NCBI RefSeq assembly: GCF_002198735.1 | Contig: NZ_MWLO01000155.1 | Span: 880-64,879, forward strand | DNA length: 64,000 nt | DNA from: Ideonella sp. A 288 | Lineage (GTDB): Bacteria; Pseudomonadota; Gammaproteobacteria; Burkholderiales; Burkholderiaceae_C | Reading direction: 5' to 3' | Shown here: piece after piece, positions 17,443-27,600 of the stretch | Layout of the letters: each line of letters opens with the position of its first letter | How positions within the stretch are numbered: the stretch's first letter is position 1 | Program-made: the position numbers and the translations under genes | The notes under the pieces: generated by a model | Databases searched by the model: none | The model's input: only the letters and a program-made list of their open reading frames with translations | What the model was told of the DNA's origin: nothing

Positions 17443-18126
17443 ATGACCGGATCGATGTGTTTCGCCGCGCTGGCCGCCCTCGCCCTGCTGGGCGGCTGCC
17501 AGTCGATGAGCCGCCTGCCCGAGGTGGAACTGGTGCAGCCCACCAGCGCCATCGGCGTGCCCACGGTGATGCCGCGGGCCAAGTCGGCCAACGGCGCCAT
17601 CTACCAGCCCGAGCGCTACCGCCCGCTGTTCGAGGACTACCGCGCCCGCCTGGTGGGCGACACGCTCACCGTGCAGATCGCCGAGAAGGTGAGCGCGGTG
17701 CAGCGCTCGACCAGCAAGGTGGAGAAGGCAGCCACGGTGGATGCGGCGCTGACCGCGCTGCCGCTGTTCAAGAGCAACTCGTTCGGCAAGGCCGCCGCCG
17801 GCGGCAACCAGAGCAACAACTTCGAGGGCAAGGGCACCACCGAGAACAGCAACGACTTCTCCGGCACGATCACCGCCACCGTGGTGCAGGTGCTGCCCAA
17901 CGGGCACCTGGTGATCTCCGGCGAGAAGCAGATCGGCGTCAACGCCAACGTCGATGTGCTGCGCTTCTCGGGCCAGGTCGATCCGCGCGCCATCGCGCCG
18001 GGCAACAACGTGCAAAGCACGCAGGTGGCCAACGTGCGCATCGAACAGCGCGGCCGCGGCCAGCAGGCCGAGGCGCAGTCGATGGGCTGGCTGGCCCGCT
18101 TCTTCCTCAACATGATGCCCATCTGA
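17443..18126 (+). CDS. flgH: Flagellar L-ring lipoprotein FlgH
   Basis: Outer-membrane ring subunit of 227 residues. The lipoprotein signal is MTGSMCFAALAALALLGGC, with the lipobox LGGC and modified Cys at about 19. The L-ring segments YRPLFEDYRARLVGDTLTVQ, GTTENSNDFSGTITATVV and QVLPNGHLVISGEKQIGVN are conserved. It begins 16 bases after flgG and is followed by flgI after 2 bases. Confidence 0.95.
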   Translation: MTGSMCFAALAALALLGGCQSMSRLPEVELVQPTSAIGVPTVMPRAKSANGAIYQPERYRPLFEDYRARLVGDTLTVQIAEKVSAVQRSTSKVEKAATVDAALTALPLFKSNSFGKAAAGGNQSNNFEGKGTTENSNDFSGTITATVVQVLPNGHLVISGEKQIGVNANVDVLRFSGQVDPRAIAPGNNVQSTQVANVRIEQRGRGQQAEAQSMGWLARFFLNMMPI

Positions 18127-18128
18127 CC

Positions 18129-19292
18129 ATGACCACAACCCCCCCGGGCCGCCCGTCCCCGATCGTGCCCCGCAGCGAACGCCTGGTGCGATGGCTGGTG
18201 CTGGGCACGGCGGTGCTGGCCAGCGCCGCCGTGTGGTGGCCGGTGCAGGCCGCCCGCATCAAGGAGGTGGCCAGCGTGCAGGGTGTGCGTGCCAACCAGC
18301 TCACCGGCTTCGGGCTGGTGTTCGGCCTGGACGGCACGGGCGACCAGTCGACCCAGTCGCCCTTCACGCCGCAGGCCTTGGCCGCCTTCCTCGAGAAGAA
18401 CGGCATCGCGCTGCCGCCCGGCGTGACGATGCAGCCGAAGAACCTGGCCGCGGTGGTGGTGACGGCCGAGCTGCCGGCCTTCGCGCAGCGCGGCCAGCGC
18501 ATCGACGTCAATGTCTCGTCGGCCGGCAACGCCAAGAGCCTGCGCGGCGGGATGCTGCTGTCCACGCCGCTGCGCGGCGCCGACGGCCGCGTCTACGCCA
18601 TCGCGCAGGGCAACCTGATCGTCGGCGGCGCGGGCGCCTCGGCCGGTGGCTCCAAGGTGCAGATCAACCACCTCGCCGCGGGCCGCGTGCCCGAAGGCGC
18701 GATGGTCGAGGAGGTGGTGGCCACCTCGCTGGGCGAAGACGGCGTGCTGCAACTCGACGTCAACGCCAACGATTTCGCCACCGCCCGCGCGGTGGCCGGC
18801 GCGATCAACGAATCGAAGGGCGCCGGCACGGCGCAGGCCATGGATGGCCGCGTCGTCAAGGTCAGGCTGCCGGCAGACGAGTCCGAGCGCGTGGGCTTCA
18901 TCGCCGACCTCGAGAACCTGCCGGTGACGCTGGCCAAGCCGGCGGCCCGCATCGTGCTCAACGCCCGCACCGGTTCGGTGGTGGTCAACGAGGCGGTGAC
19001 CCTGGCCGACTGTGCGGTGGCCCACGGGGCGCTGTCGGTGACGATCAACGCCATGCCGGTGATCAGCCAGCCCTCGCCGCTGTCGCAGGGCGGGCAGACG
19101 GTGGTCAGCGAGAAGGCCGACATCACCATCCAGCAGCAGGGCGGGGCGCTGATCCAGCTGCCGGCCGCGGCCAAGCTGTCCGACGTGGTCAAGGCGCTCA
19201 ATTCGCTGGGTGCGACGCCGCAGGACCTGCTCGCCATCCTGCAGGCCATGAAGGCCGCCGGGGCGCTGAAGGCCGAGATCGAGGTGATCTGA
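18129..19292 (+). CDS. flgI: Flagellar P-ring protein FlgI
   Basis: Periplasmic ring subunit of 387 residues. The signal sequence (LVLGTAVLASAAVWWPVQAA) is somewhat late because of a 20-residue Pro/Arg-rich N-terminus. Conserved parts are RIKEVASVQGVRANQL, GFGLVFGLDGTGD, KNLAAVVVTAELPAFAQRGQ and the SLSVTINAMPVISQPSPLS-like block. The C-terminus LNSLGATPQDLLAILQAMK is typical. The start ATG at 18129 is 2 bases after the flgH stop, suggesting translational coupling. Confidence 0.95.
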   Translation: MTTTPPGRPSPIVPRSERLVRWLVLGTAVLASAAVWWPVQAARIKEVASVQGVRANQLTGFGLVFGLDGTGDQSTQSPFTPQALAAFLEKNGIALPPGVTMQPKNLAAVVVTAELPAFAQRGQRIDVNVSSAGNAKSLRGGMLLSTPLRGADGRVYAIAQGNLIVGGAGASAGGSKVQINHLAAGRVPEGAMVEEVVATSLGEDGVLQLDVNANDFATARAVAGAINESKGAGTAQAMDGRVVKVRLPADESERVGFIADLENLPVTLAKPAARIVLNARTGSVVVNEAVTLADCAVAHGALSVTINAMPVISQPSPLSQGGQTVVSEKADITIQQQGGALIQLPAAAKLSDVVKALNSLGATPQDLLAILQAMKAAGALKAEIEVI

Positions 19293-19294
19293 CC

Positions 19295-20170
19295 ATGGCC
19301 AACATTTCACTGCAGCGACAGAACAGCGGCCTGGCCGGCGACGTGCGCGGCCTGGACAGCCTGCGGCACAGTGCCGCCAAGGACCCGAAGGCCGCTGTGC
19401 GCGAGGCGGCCAGGCAGTTCGAATCGCTCTTCATGCAGGAGATCATGAAGAGCATGCGGGCCACGACCATGAACTCGGGCCTCACCGACAACGAGGCCAC
19501 CAAGCTCGGCACCGAGATGCTCGATTCGCAGCTGGCCACCAAGATGGCCGGGCTGCCCGGCGGCCTGTCGGACGTCATCGCGCGGCAGCTCGAGCGGCAG
19601 ATGGGCTTGTCGCCCGGGCCGATCCCGTCGACCACGCCGGCCAACCGCAGCCTGCCGCTGGTGTCCACGCCCGGCAGCACGCCGAAGATCCCCGAGAAGA
19701 GCGCGGCCGGCTTCATCGACCAGCACGGCGCCGCGGCCAAGGCGGCCGAGCAGGCCACCGGCATCCCGGCCACCTTCATGCTGTCGCAGGCGGCGCTGGA
19801 AACCGGCTGGGGCCGCAAGGAAATCACCGCATCCGACGGCACGCCGTCGAACAACCTCTTCGGCATCAAGGCCGGTGCCAGCTGGAAGGGCGCGGTGGCC
19901 GAGGTCATGACCACCGAGTACGTCGGCGGCAAGGCACAGAAGGTGGTGCAGCGCTTCCGCGCCTACGGCAGCCACGCCGAGTCGTTTGCCGACTATGCGA
20001 AGCTGATGAAGGACAGCCCCCGCTACCAGGGCGTGGTGGCCGCCGGCGCCGACGCCAAGGGCTTCGCGCAGGGCCTGCAGCGCGCGGGTTACGCAACCGA
20101 CCCGGCCTATGCCGACAAGCTGTCGCGGGTCATCAACACCACGCTGCGGCTGCAGCGCAGCCAGAGCTGA
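19295..20170 (+). CDS. flgJ: Dual-domain FlgJ: rod cap and peptidoglycan hydrolase
   Basis: The N-terminal half (about 1-100) is the rod-binding cap domain with KAAVREAARQFESLFMQEI and DNEATKLGTEMLDSQLA. The C-terminal half (about 135-285) is a GH73-type glucosaminidase that opens the cell wall for the rod. It contains TFMLSQAALETGWGRKEI with the catalytic Glu, then NNLFGIKAGASWKG and the FADYAKLMKDSPRY segment. The 291-residue length fits the two-domain form of beta- and gammaproteobacteria. It starts 2 bases after flgI. Confidence 0.95.
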   Translation: MANISLQRQNSGLAGDVRGLDSLRHSAAKDPKAAVREAARQFESLFMQEIMKSMRATTMNSGLTDNEATKLGTEMLDSQLATKMAGLPGGLSDVIARQLERQMGLSPGPIPSTTPANRSLPLVSTPGSTPKIPEKSAAGFIDQHGAAAKAAEQATGIPATFMLSQAALETGWGRKEITASDGTPSNNLFGIKAGASWKGAVAEVMTTEYVGGKAQKVVQRFRAYGSHAESFADYAKLMKDSPRYQGVVAAGADAKGFAQGLQRAGYATDPAYADKLSRVINTTLRLQRSQS

Positions 20171-20196
20171 CGCTCGGGCCACAGGGAGGCTGAACC

Positions 20197-22107
20197 ATGT
20201 CGATGCTGATGTCGCTGGGCACACGGGCCATGTTCGCCGCGTACGCGCAGCTGAACACGATCGGCCACAACATCGCCAACGTGAACACGCCGGGCTACTC
20301 GCGCCAGCAGACGCTGCAGGCCGCGACCGAAGGCCAGTTCACGGGGTCGGGCTACTTCGGCCGCGGCGTCACCGTGCAGACGGTGACGCGGGCGACCAAC
20401 ATGTTCCTCACCCAGCGGGCCGAATCGGCGCGCGCGGGCGCGGCCGCCGACGGCGTGCGGCTGGACATGCTGCAGCAGCTGGAGAAGGTCTTCGGCACCG
20501 GCGAGGCGGGCGTGGGCCATGCCGCCACGCAGCTGTTCAATGCCTTCAACGACCTGGCCGCCTCGCCCGCCGACCTGTCGGCCCGGCAGGCCGTGCTGGC
20601 CCGCGGCGAAGACCTGGCGTCGATGATGCGCTCGTACAGCGACCAGATCGACGTGGTGCAGGCCAACGTGCGCAGCGACGTCGAGAACTCGGTGCGCGAG
20701 GTCAACACGCTGGCCGACGAGGTGGCCGGCCTGAACCTGCGCATCATCGACGCGATGGGCTCGGGCAGCACCCCGAACGACCTGCTCGATGCGCGCGATC
20801 ACCTGGTCAGCCAGATCGCCGAGAAGATCGAGGTGCACACCTTCACCTCCAGCGACGGCAGCATGAGCCTGTTCGTCGGCGGCGGCCAGAGCCTGGTGCT
20901 GGGCGGCAGCGCCAACCACTTGGTGGCCGCACGGAACGAGTACGACCCCACCCGCTCGTCGCTGGGCATGCTGGTGGGCGGGCAGGAATCACCGCTCGAC
21001 GCCGGGTCGCTGTCCGGCGGCTCGCTGGCCGGGCTGATGGCTTTCCAGGACGACGACCTCGTCGAGGCCCGCAACCGGCTCGGCCAGATGGCCGCCGGGC
21101 TGGCCGAGGCGATGAACCTGCAGCAGTCCTTCGGCATCGACCTGACCGGCGCCACCGGCGCCGACATGTTCGGCATCGGCGACCCGGTGGCCCTGCCGGC
21201 CGCCAGCAACGACAAGGTGGCCGGCGCCTTCGTCGCCAGCGTCGATCTGGCCATCGTCGACGCCACCGCGCTGAAGGCCAGCGAGTACACGATGGTCAAC
21301 GACCCGGCCAACGCCGGCATGTTCATCGTCACCCGGCTGGCCGACGACAAGGTCTTCCAGCCGGTGGCCAGCGGCGACGTGATCGACGGGTTCTCGATCA
21401 CCGTCGGCGCGCCGCCGCCGGGGCCGTCCGACCGCTACCTGCTCAAGCCCAGCAGCGCCGCTGCGTCCGGCATGGAGCTGACGATCGGCAACCCGCGCGC
21501 CATCGCCGCCGCGGCACCGGTGACGGCCGTGGCCGCCATCGCCAACACCGGGTCGGCGTCGGTGGCCTCGCTCACCGTCGTGGCCGCACCGGCGGCGGCG
21601 TACCAGGCGCTGACCCTGAACTTCATCGACAACCTGGGCGGCTACGAACTGCGCGATGCCGGCAACGCCGTGGTGGACGCGAACACCTGGACCGCGGGCA
21701 CGCCCATCAGCTACAACGGCTTCGAGCTGAAGCTCGACGGCCGGCCGGCCCAGGGGGACGTCTTCACGCTGGCGCCCACCGCATTCCCTTCGGCGAGCAA
21801 TGGCAACGCGCTGGCCTTCGACGGCCTGGCCGCGCGCCTGCTGGTTGACGGCCAGAGCTTCACCGACGCCTACGCGCAGACCCTGTCCGAGGTGGGGGTG
21901 CGCGTGCAGGGCGCCACCGCCGCGGCCGACACCAGCGGCGCCGTCGCGTCCCGTGCCAGCGAGGCCCTGTCCAGCGAGACCGGCGTGAACCTCGACGAAG
22001 AGGCCGCCAAGCTGATCCAGTACCAGCAGGCCTACCAGGCCGCCGCCAAGATGCTGCAGACCGCGCAGAGCGTGCTCGACACGCTGCTCAGTCTCGGCGG
22101 GCGCTGA
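20197..22107 (+). CDS. flgK: Hook-filament junction protein FlgK (HAP1)
   Basis: First hook-associated protein, 636 residues. The start MSMLMSLGTRAMFAAYAQL leads to the signature GHNIANVNTPGYSRQQTL (about 24-41). Coiled segments around 100-200 include DVENSVREVNTLADEVAGLN. The end is LDEEAAKLIQYQQAYQAAAK, shared with flagellin-like proteins. The middle (about 400-560) is Ala/Val-rich and variable. It is 26 bases after flgJ, preceded by AGGGAGG. Confidence 0.95.
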   Translation: MSMLMSLGTRAMFAAYAQLNTIGHNIANVNTPGYSRQQTLQAATEGQFTGSGYFGRGVTVQTVTRATNMFLTQRAESARAGAAADGVRLDMLQQLEKVFGTGEAGVGHAATQLFNAFNDLAASPADLSARQAVLARGEDLASMMRSYSDQIDVVQANVRSDVENSVREVNTLADEVAGLNLRIIDAMGSGSTPNDLLDARDHLVSQIAEKIEVHTFTSSDGSMSLFVGGGQSLVLGGSANHLVAARNEYDPTRSSLGMLVGGQESPLDAGSLSGGSLAGLMAFQDDDLVEARNRLGQMAAGLAEAMNLQQSFGIDLTGATGADMFGIGDPVALPAASNDKVAGAFVASVDLAIVDATALKASEYTMVNDPANAGMFIVTRLADDKVFQPVASGDVIDGFSITVGAPPPGPSDRYLLKPSSAAASGMELTIGNPRAIAAAAPVTAVAAIANTGSASVASLTVVAAPAAAYQALTLNFIDNLGGYELRDAGNAVVDANTWTAGTPISYNGFELKLDGRPAQGDVFTLAPTAFPSASNGNALAFDGLAARLLVDGQSFTDAYAQTLSEVGVRVQGATAAADTSGAVASRASEALSSETGVNLDEEAAKLIQYQQAYQAAAKMLQTAQSVLDTLLSLGGR

Positions 22108-22142
22108 GCCCCCCCATGTTCTCCAACAGGCGCTGATCCCCC

Positions 22143-23342
22143 ATGAGAGTCTCCACCGCCAGCCGCTACGAAACCACCGTCGACAGCCTGCAGCGCCGCC
22201 AGGCCGACCTGAGCGAGGCCCAGATGCAGATGGCCAGCGGCAAGCGCGTCAACCGGCCCAGCGACGACCCCACCGCGGCCGCGCGGGCGGAGCGCGCGCA
22301 CATCGCGCAGCAGCGCCTGGTGGCCGAGCAGCGCTCGGTCGACGTGAGCCGCAACGCGATGGCGCTGGCCGAGGCCGCGCTGGGCCAGGCCGGCGAGGTG
22401 ATGCAGCAGGCCCGCGAGTCGATGGTGGCCGCCGGCAACGCCAGCTACGGGCCGGGCGAGCGCGCCGCCGTGGCCAAGCACCTGCAGCAGATGCGCGGGC
22501 AACTGCTGTCGCTGGCCAACCAGCACGACGCCGCCGGCGGCTACACCTTCGGCGGCCAGGGCAGCACCTCGCAGCCCTTCCTCGACGCCATCGGCGGCGT
22601 GGTCTTCGCCGGCACCGCGGGCCAGGCGCAGGTCTCGGCCAGCGAGCAGATGCCGGTCACCGTCGACGGCGAGAACATCTGGCTCGGTGCGCGCAGCGGC
22701 AATGGCGTCTTCGTCACCGGCGCGGCCGCGGCCAACACCGGCAAGGCCTGGGTCGATGCCGGTGGCGTCACCAGCCCGGGCGCGCTCACCGGCGACCCGT
22801 ACGAGATCGTCTTCTCCGACAGCGGCGGCGGCGTCATGGTCTACGACGTGCTGCAGAACGGCGCGCCGACGGCCATCGTCGGCGCCCCCTACACCTCCGG
22901 CGCGTCGATCACCGTCGACGGCATGAGCTTCGACATCAGCGGCACGCCGGCGGCCGGCGACGTGTTCACCCTGGACCCGGCGGCCCCCGGGCTCGACGTC
23001 TTCGATGCGCTCGACCGCGCCATCGCGGTGCTGCAGGACGGCACCTCCAACGGTGGCGAGGTGTCGCAGGCGGTGAGCAACGGCCTGCGCGACCTCGACG
23101 GCGTGATGGGCCACCTGCAGGCCGCGCGATCGGTGGCCGGCTCGGCGCTGTCGCGCCTGGATTCGATCGATTCGCGCAACCAGGATCGTGCGCTGTGGGC
23201 GAAGTCGGTACAGTCCGATGCAGAGGATCTCGACATGGTCCAGGCGGTGTCCGATTTCCAGAACCAGCAGACCAGTTACCAGGCCGCGCTGCAGACCTAC
23301 GCCATGGTGCAGCGCCTGTCGCTGTTCGACTACATCAAATGA
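22143..23342 (+). CDS. flgL: Hook-filament junction protein FlgL (HAP3)
   Basis: Second junction protein, 399 residues. The N-terminus MRVSTASRYETTVDSLQRRQ and KRVNRPSDDPTAAARAERA match flagellin D0/D1. The middle has the FGGQGSTSQPF-type FlgL segment. The C-terminus is AVSDFQNQQTSYQAALQTYA. It is the last gene of the rod/hook operon; the next gene follows after 37 bases and may be co-transcribed. Confidence 0.94.
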   Translation: MRVSTASRYETTVDSLQRRQADLSEAQMQMASGKRVNRPSDDPTAAARAERAHIAQQRLVAEQRSVDVSRNAMALAEAALGQAGEVMQQARESMVAAGNASYGPGERAAVAKHLQQMRGQLLSLANQHDAAGGYTFGGQGSTSQPFLDAIGGVVFAGTAGQAQVSASEQMPVTVDGENIWLGARSGNGVFVTGAAAANTGKAWVDAGGVTSPGALTGDPYEIVFSDSGGGVMVYDVLQNGAPTAIVGAPYTSGASITVDGMSFDISGTPAAGDVFTLDPAAPGLDVFDALDRAIAVLQDGTSNGGEVSQAVSNGLRDLDGVMGHLQAARSVAGSALSRLDSIDSRNQDRALWAKSVQSDAEDLDMVQAVSDFQNQQTSYQAALQTYAMVQRLSLFDYIK

Positions 23343-23379
23343 ACGCCGCGCACCGCGCAGCGGCTCGGGGAGAACGCAC

Positions 23380-24579
23380 GTGGGCATGAACGACCATCCG
23401 GTGCTGGGGCAGGTGGCCCTCGGCTACTCGCCGATGATCGACAAGCACCGCGCCATCACGGCGCTGCGCCTGACCGTGTTCCCCATGCGCCCGGACGTGA
23501 CGCCAGACGCGGTGCACCTGCTCGAGGCCCTGGGCGAGACCTGGCCGGCCGACGCCGGGCGGGTGTCGCTGAACATCGTCGGAGAGTCGCTGCTGCAGGG
23601 CCTGATGCAGGCCGAACTGCCCACCAACCTGATGGTCGAGGTGCCGGCCTTCATGGCCGCCGACCCGGTGCACTCCGAGGCGCTGCAGACGCTGTACAAG
23701 CGCGGCAATACGCTGCTCGTGAAGGGCCGGCCGACGGCGCCCCTGCCGCGCGAGGTGCTGCCCTGCTTCGCCTACTCGATCATCGACCTGGCCGACGAGC
23801 GCCGCGACGGTCTGCCGCCGCCTGGGGGCGTGTCGCGCACCATCCCGCACGTGCAGGCCGGCGTGCGCACGCTGGTGGAGATGACCGAGGCCTTCGGCCG
23901 CGGCGCCATCGCCGTACTGGGCTGGCCCATCGACGACGCCGTGGCCTCCCGCAGCAAGGCGGCCGGCCAGCCGCAGATGCAGACCATCGTCGAACTGATC
24001 AACCGCGTCGACCGCGAGGAATCGGGCGACCGCATGGAGGCCGTGCTGCGCAACGACCCCACGCTGGCCTTCAAGCTGATGCGCTACATCAACTCGCCGG
24101 CCTTCGGCCTGTCGGTGGAGATCTCGTCCTTCCGGCATGCGCTGATGATCCTGGGCTACCAGCGGCTCAAGCGCTGGCTGGCGCTGCTGCTGGCCTCCTC
24201 CAGCCGCGACCCCGACCTGCGCCCGGTCATCTTCGCCGCGGTGCGCCGCGGCCTGCTGATGGAAGAACTGGGCCGCGCCAGCGGCGCCGACGACGAGCAC
24301 CGCAGCGAACTCTTCATCTGCGGCGTGTTCTCGCTGCTCGACCGCATGATGGGCCAGCCCTTCGCCCAGTTGCTGGCCTCGATCCCGGTGCCCGAGGCGG
24401 TGCGCTCGGCGCTGGCCGATGGCGCCGGGCCGCATCACCCCTATCTCGAACTGGTGCGGGCGGTGGAGTCGGCCTCGGTCTACGACATCCGCGGCGCCGC
24501 CGAGGTGCTGATGCTGGGCGTGGCCGAGGTCAACCGCGCGGTGATGCGCGCGCTCGCCGCGGCACGGCAGCTCGATTGA
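23380..24579 (+). CDS. YuxH-like degenerate EAL plus HDOD signalling protein
   Basis: The 399-residue protein has an N-terminal degenerate EAL-like region (about 10-205, no EAL motif and no metal ligands) and a C-terminal HDOD domain (about 205-395). The latter contains VLRNDPTLAFKLMRYINSPAFGL, SFRHALMILGYQRLKRWLALL and LLMEELGRASGADDEHRSELF. Such proteins act as signalling or regulatory adaptors rather than phosphodiesterases, and several control motility. The GTG at 23380 was chosen because GGGGAGA lies 6 bases upstream; an ATG at 23386 is also possible. It may be the last gene of the flg transcript. Confidence 0.85.
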   Translation: MGMNDHPVLGQVALGYSPMIDKHRAITALRLTVFPMRPDVTPDAVHLLEALGETWPADAGRVSLNIVGESLLQGLMQAELPTNLMVEVPAFMAADPVHSEALQTLYKRGNTLLVKGRPTAPLPREVLPCFAYSIIDLADERRDGLPPPGGVSRTIPHVQAGVRTLVEMTEAFGRGAIAVLGWPIDDAVASRSKAAGQPQMQTIVELINRVDREESGDRMEAVLRNDPTLAFKLMRYINSPAFGLSVEISSFRHALMILGYQRLKRWLALLLASSSRDPDLRPVIFAAVRRGLLMEELGRASGADDEHRSELFICGVFSLLDRMMGQPFAQLLASIPVPEAVRSALADGAGPHHPYLELVRAVESASVYDIRGAAEVLMLGVAEVNRAVMRALAAARQLD

Positions 24580-24635
24580 GCTGAAGCCCGATCTGCACGC
24601 CGTCGCAGGGCGTGCGCGCCGCTAAACTCGGCGGC

Positions 24636-27600
24636 ATGTCCGTGCTCTCGCGCGCTTCGGCCGCCCCCACCCATGCGCAGCTGGGGGCGCTGCTCGACAG
24701 TGCCGACGAGGCGCTGGTGCTGGTCGACCCGCGCCACCGCGTCACCTACGCCAACCGCGCCGCGACGCGGCTGTTGGGCTGCGAGGCAGGGCAGGGTCTC
24801 GACGTCGCCTTCGCCCGGCTGGCCGAGCCGCAGCGCAGCGAACTGCGCGACGCCGCCGCCGGGTCGGCGGCCTGGCAGCGCGACGCCACGCTGGTCGACG
24901 GCCACCCGGTGCACCTGGCGCTCGCCCCCGGGCCGGGCGGCATGCGCCTGCTGCGGGCCCGCAGCGGTGCCTCGCTGTCCCAGGCGCCCCGGCTCGACGC
25001 CCGGGCCACCGGCGAGGTGGTGCGGCTGCTCTGGGACGCGCCGCAGCCGCTGATCGTGCAGGACGCCCGGCACGTCATCGTCGCGGCCAATCGCGCCTTC
25101 CTGACGGCGCTGGGCCGACCGCTGCCCGAGGTGCTCGGGCACGACCCGGTGGAGTTCGTGCCGCCCGAAGACCGCCCTGAGGTGCGCGCCGCGCGGCTCG
25201 AGCGGCCCAGCCTCGGCCGGCCCGGGCAGACGCTGCCCCTGGTGGAGCGCCGCCTCAGCGACGCGCAGGGCCAACTGCGCTGGTTCCGCGTGCTGCCCCG
25301 CGAGGTGAGCGCCGACGACGGCAGCCCGCTGCTGCTGTCGGTGCTGGTGGACATCACGCACGAGCGCGAGGCGCGGGTGCGCATCGACCGCTCGGTGCAC
25401 GAGCTCGAGCACTGGTTCGACCTGAGTCCGGTGGGCATGCTGGTGTACGACCAGACCGGCCTGGTGCTGCGCAGCAACGCCGCCTTCGGTGCGCTGGTCG
25501 GCCGGACGCCGGTGATGCTGCACGAGGCCGCCGCCGACCTGCGCCAGCTGCTGGCCTGGGAGGGCGACCGCCCGCACGCCGAACTGCGCGTCGACGGCCC
25601 GACGCTGGAGGTGCGCGCCACGGTGCAGGCGCCCGACGGCCGCATGCCGCGCCTGCGGGCCCGGCTGCGCGCCTTCCACAGCGACGACGGCCCGATGCGC
25701 GTGATGGCCGTCGTCGAGGACCGCAGCCTCGAGGACGAGCGCGACCTGGCCCAGCTCGAGATCGGCGCGCTGATGGACACCGCCGGCGTCGGCGTGGCCA
25801 CCTTCGAGGCCTCGCGCGGCTGGCTGCCCAGCCGGGCCGGCCCCGGCAAGGGCAGCTCGGGGCTGCAGCCGGGGCTGCAGTCGATCCGCCGCGAGCAGGT
25901 CGAGCCCTCGTCGCTGCCCGAGTTCGAGCGGCTGCAGCAGGCCCTGCGCCATGGCGAGCGGGTGCAGGTGCGCTACGAGGTGCGCGCGCCCGAGCTCGGC
26001 CGGCGCTGGCTGCTCACTCGGGTGGAACCCGGCGAGCTCACCGGCGGCCGCACCGCGGTGTCGGTGGTCACGCTCGACATCACCGAGCAGGAAGAGTCGC
26101 ACCGCCGCAGCGAGCAGCTGCTGCGCGAGCTGTCGGCCATCCTCGACGGCACCAGCGCTGGCATGGCCTACCTGCGCGGCGAGCGGCTGGTGCGCTGCAA
26201 CCAGCGCTTCGAGGCCATGCTCGGGCTGCCGGCCGGGGGGGCAGCCGGCGCCACGCTGGAAACGCTCTTCGCCGACCACGCCGCGGCCCTGGCGGTGGCG
26301 CGGCGTGCGCTCGGCATCGAAGGGCGCTTCGAGACCGAACTGCACCTGGGCGAGCGCTGGTACTCGCTGTCGATCAGCCGCGCCGCGTCGCTGGGCGAGC
26401 CCGAGGCGGTGGCCGTGCTCACCGACGTGTCGCGGCTGAAGGCCCAGCAGGCCGAGCTCGAGACCATGGCCCGCGAGCGCGAGCTGATGTTCAACCTGTC
26501 CGACGTGGGCATCGCCCATGTTCGCGACGGCTGCATCGGCCGCGCCAACGACGCGCTGGCCCGGCTCACCGGCCGCCGCGCCGACGAGCTGGCCGGCCTG
26601 CCGCTGGCCGAACTGTTCGAAGACCCGCAGGCGCATTCCGTGCAGTGGGCCGAGCAGGAGACCGAACTGGCCCGCACCGGCCAATGGCTGGGCGAACGGC
26701 GGCTGCGCCGGCGCGACGGCTCGATGCTGTGGGTGCAGGTGACCAAGCGGCGGGTCGACGGCGGCGACGACCAGGCCGGTCTGATCTGCTCTTATGTCGA
26801 CATCGACGAGCGCCGCAGTGCCCGCGAGGCGCTGCAACTGCAGGCCGAGCGCACGCGCGCCATCCTCGATTCGGTGCTGGTGGGCATCGTCACCGTGGGC
26901 GACGGCGGCATCGAGTGGATGAACCGCTCGGCGCGGCGCATGTTCGGCGGCGAACTGACCGATTTCGTCGGCGCGCCGATCGCCACCGTGGCCACCGACG
27001 AGCCCGACCACCCGTTGCGCGCCACGCACTACCGGCGCTCGCTGGCCGAGGGCCAGGCCGAGACCTTCGAGTGCCGGCTGCGGGCCCGCGACGGCCGCGA
27101 GTTCTGGGTGGTGGGCAATGCGGTGGTCACCGGCCGCGAATCCACCGGCAGCCAGATCACCTTCGCGCTGCTCGACATCGAGCGGCGGCGCCAGGCCGAG
27201 ATCAGCATCGCGCAGGCGCAGGCCTCGCTGCAACGCATCATCGACACCGCGCCGCTGGCCATCGCGCTGTTCGACGGGCCCAGCGGCCGCGTGCTGCGGC
27301 TCAATGCGATGGCCGGGCTTTATTTCGACCAGCCGGTCGACGACCTGCTGGAGCGCACGCCCGAGCAGTGCTTCGATGCGGGGCAGGCCGCTGCGCTGCA
27401 CGCCGACCTGCGCGCGGCGCTGGCCAGCGGCGAGGTGCTGCACCGCGAGCGGCAGCGGCCGTCGGCCGACGGCGCCGGCTCGCCGCGGGTGTGGGACACG
27501 CGCATCGTGGCCATCGGCTCGGCCGGCGAGCCGCAGTTGCTGCTGGTGGCCAGCGACGTGACCGAGCAGCGCGCGGCCGAGCAGGCCCGCTTCGATGCCG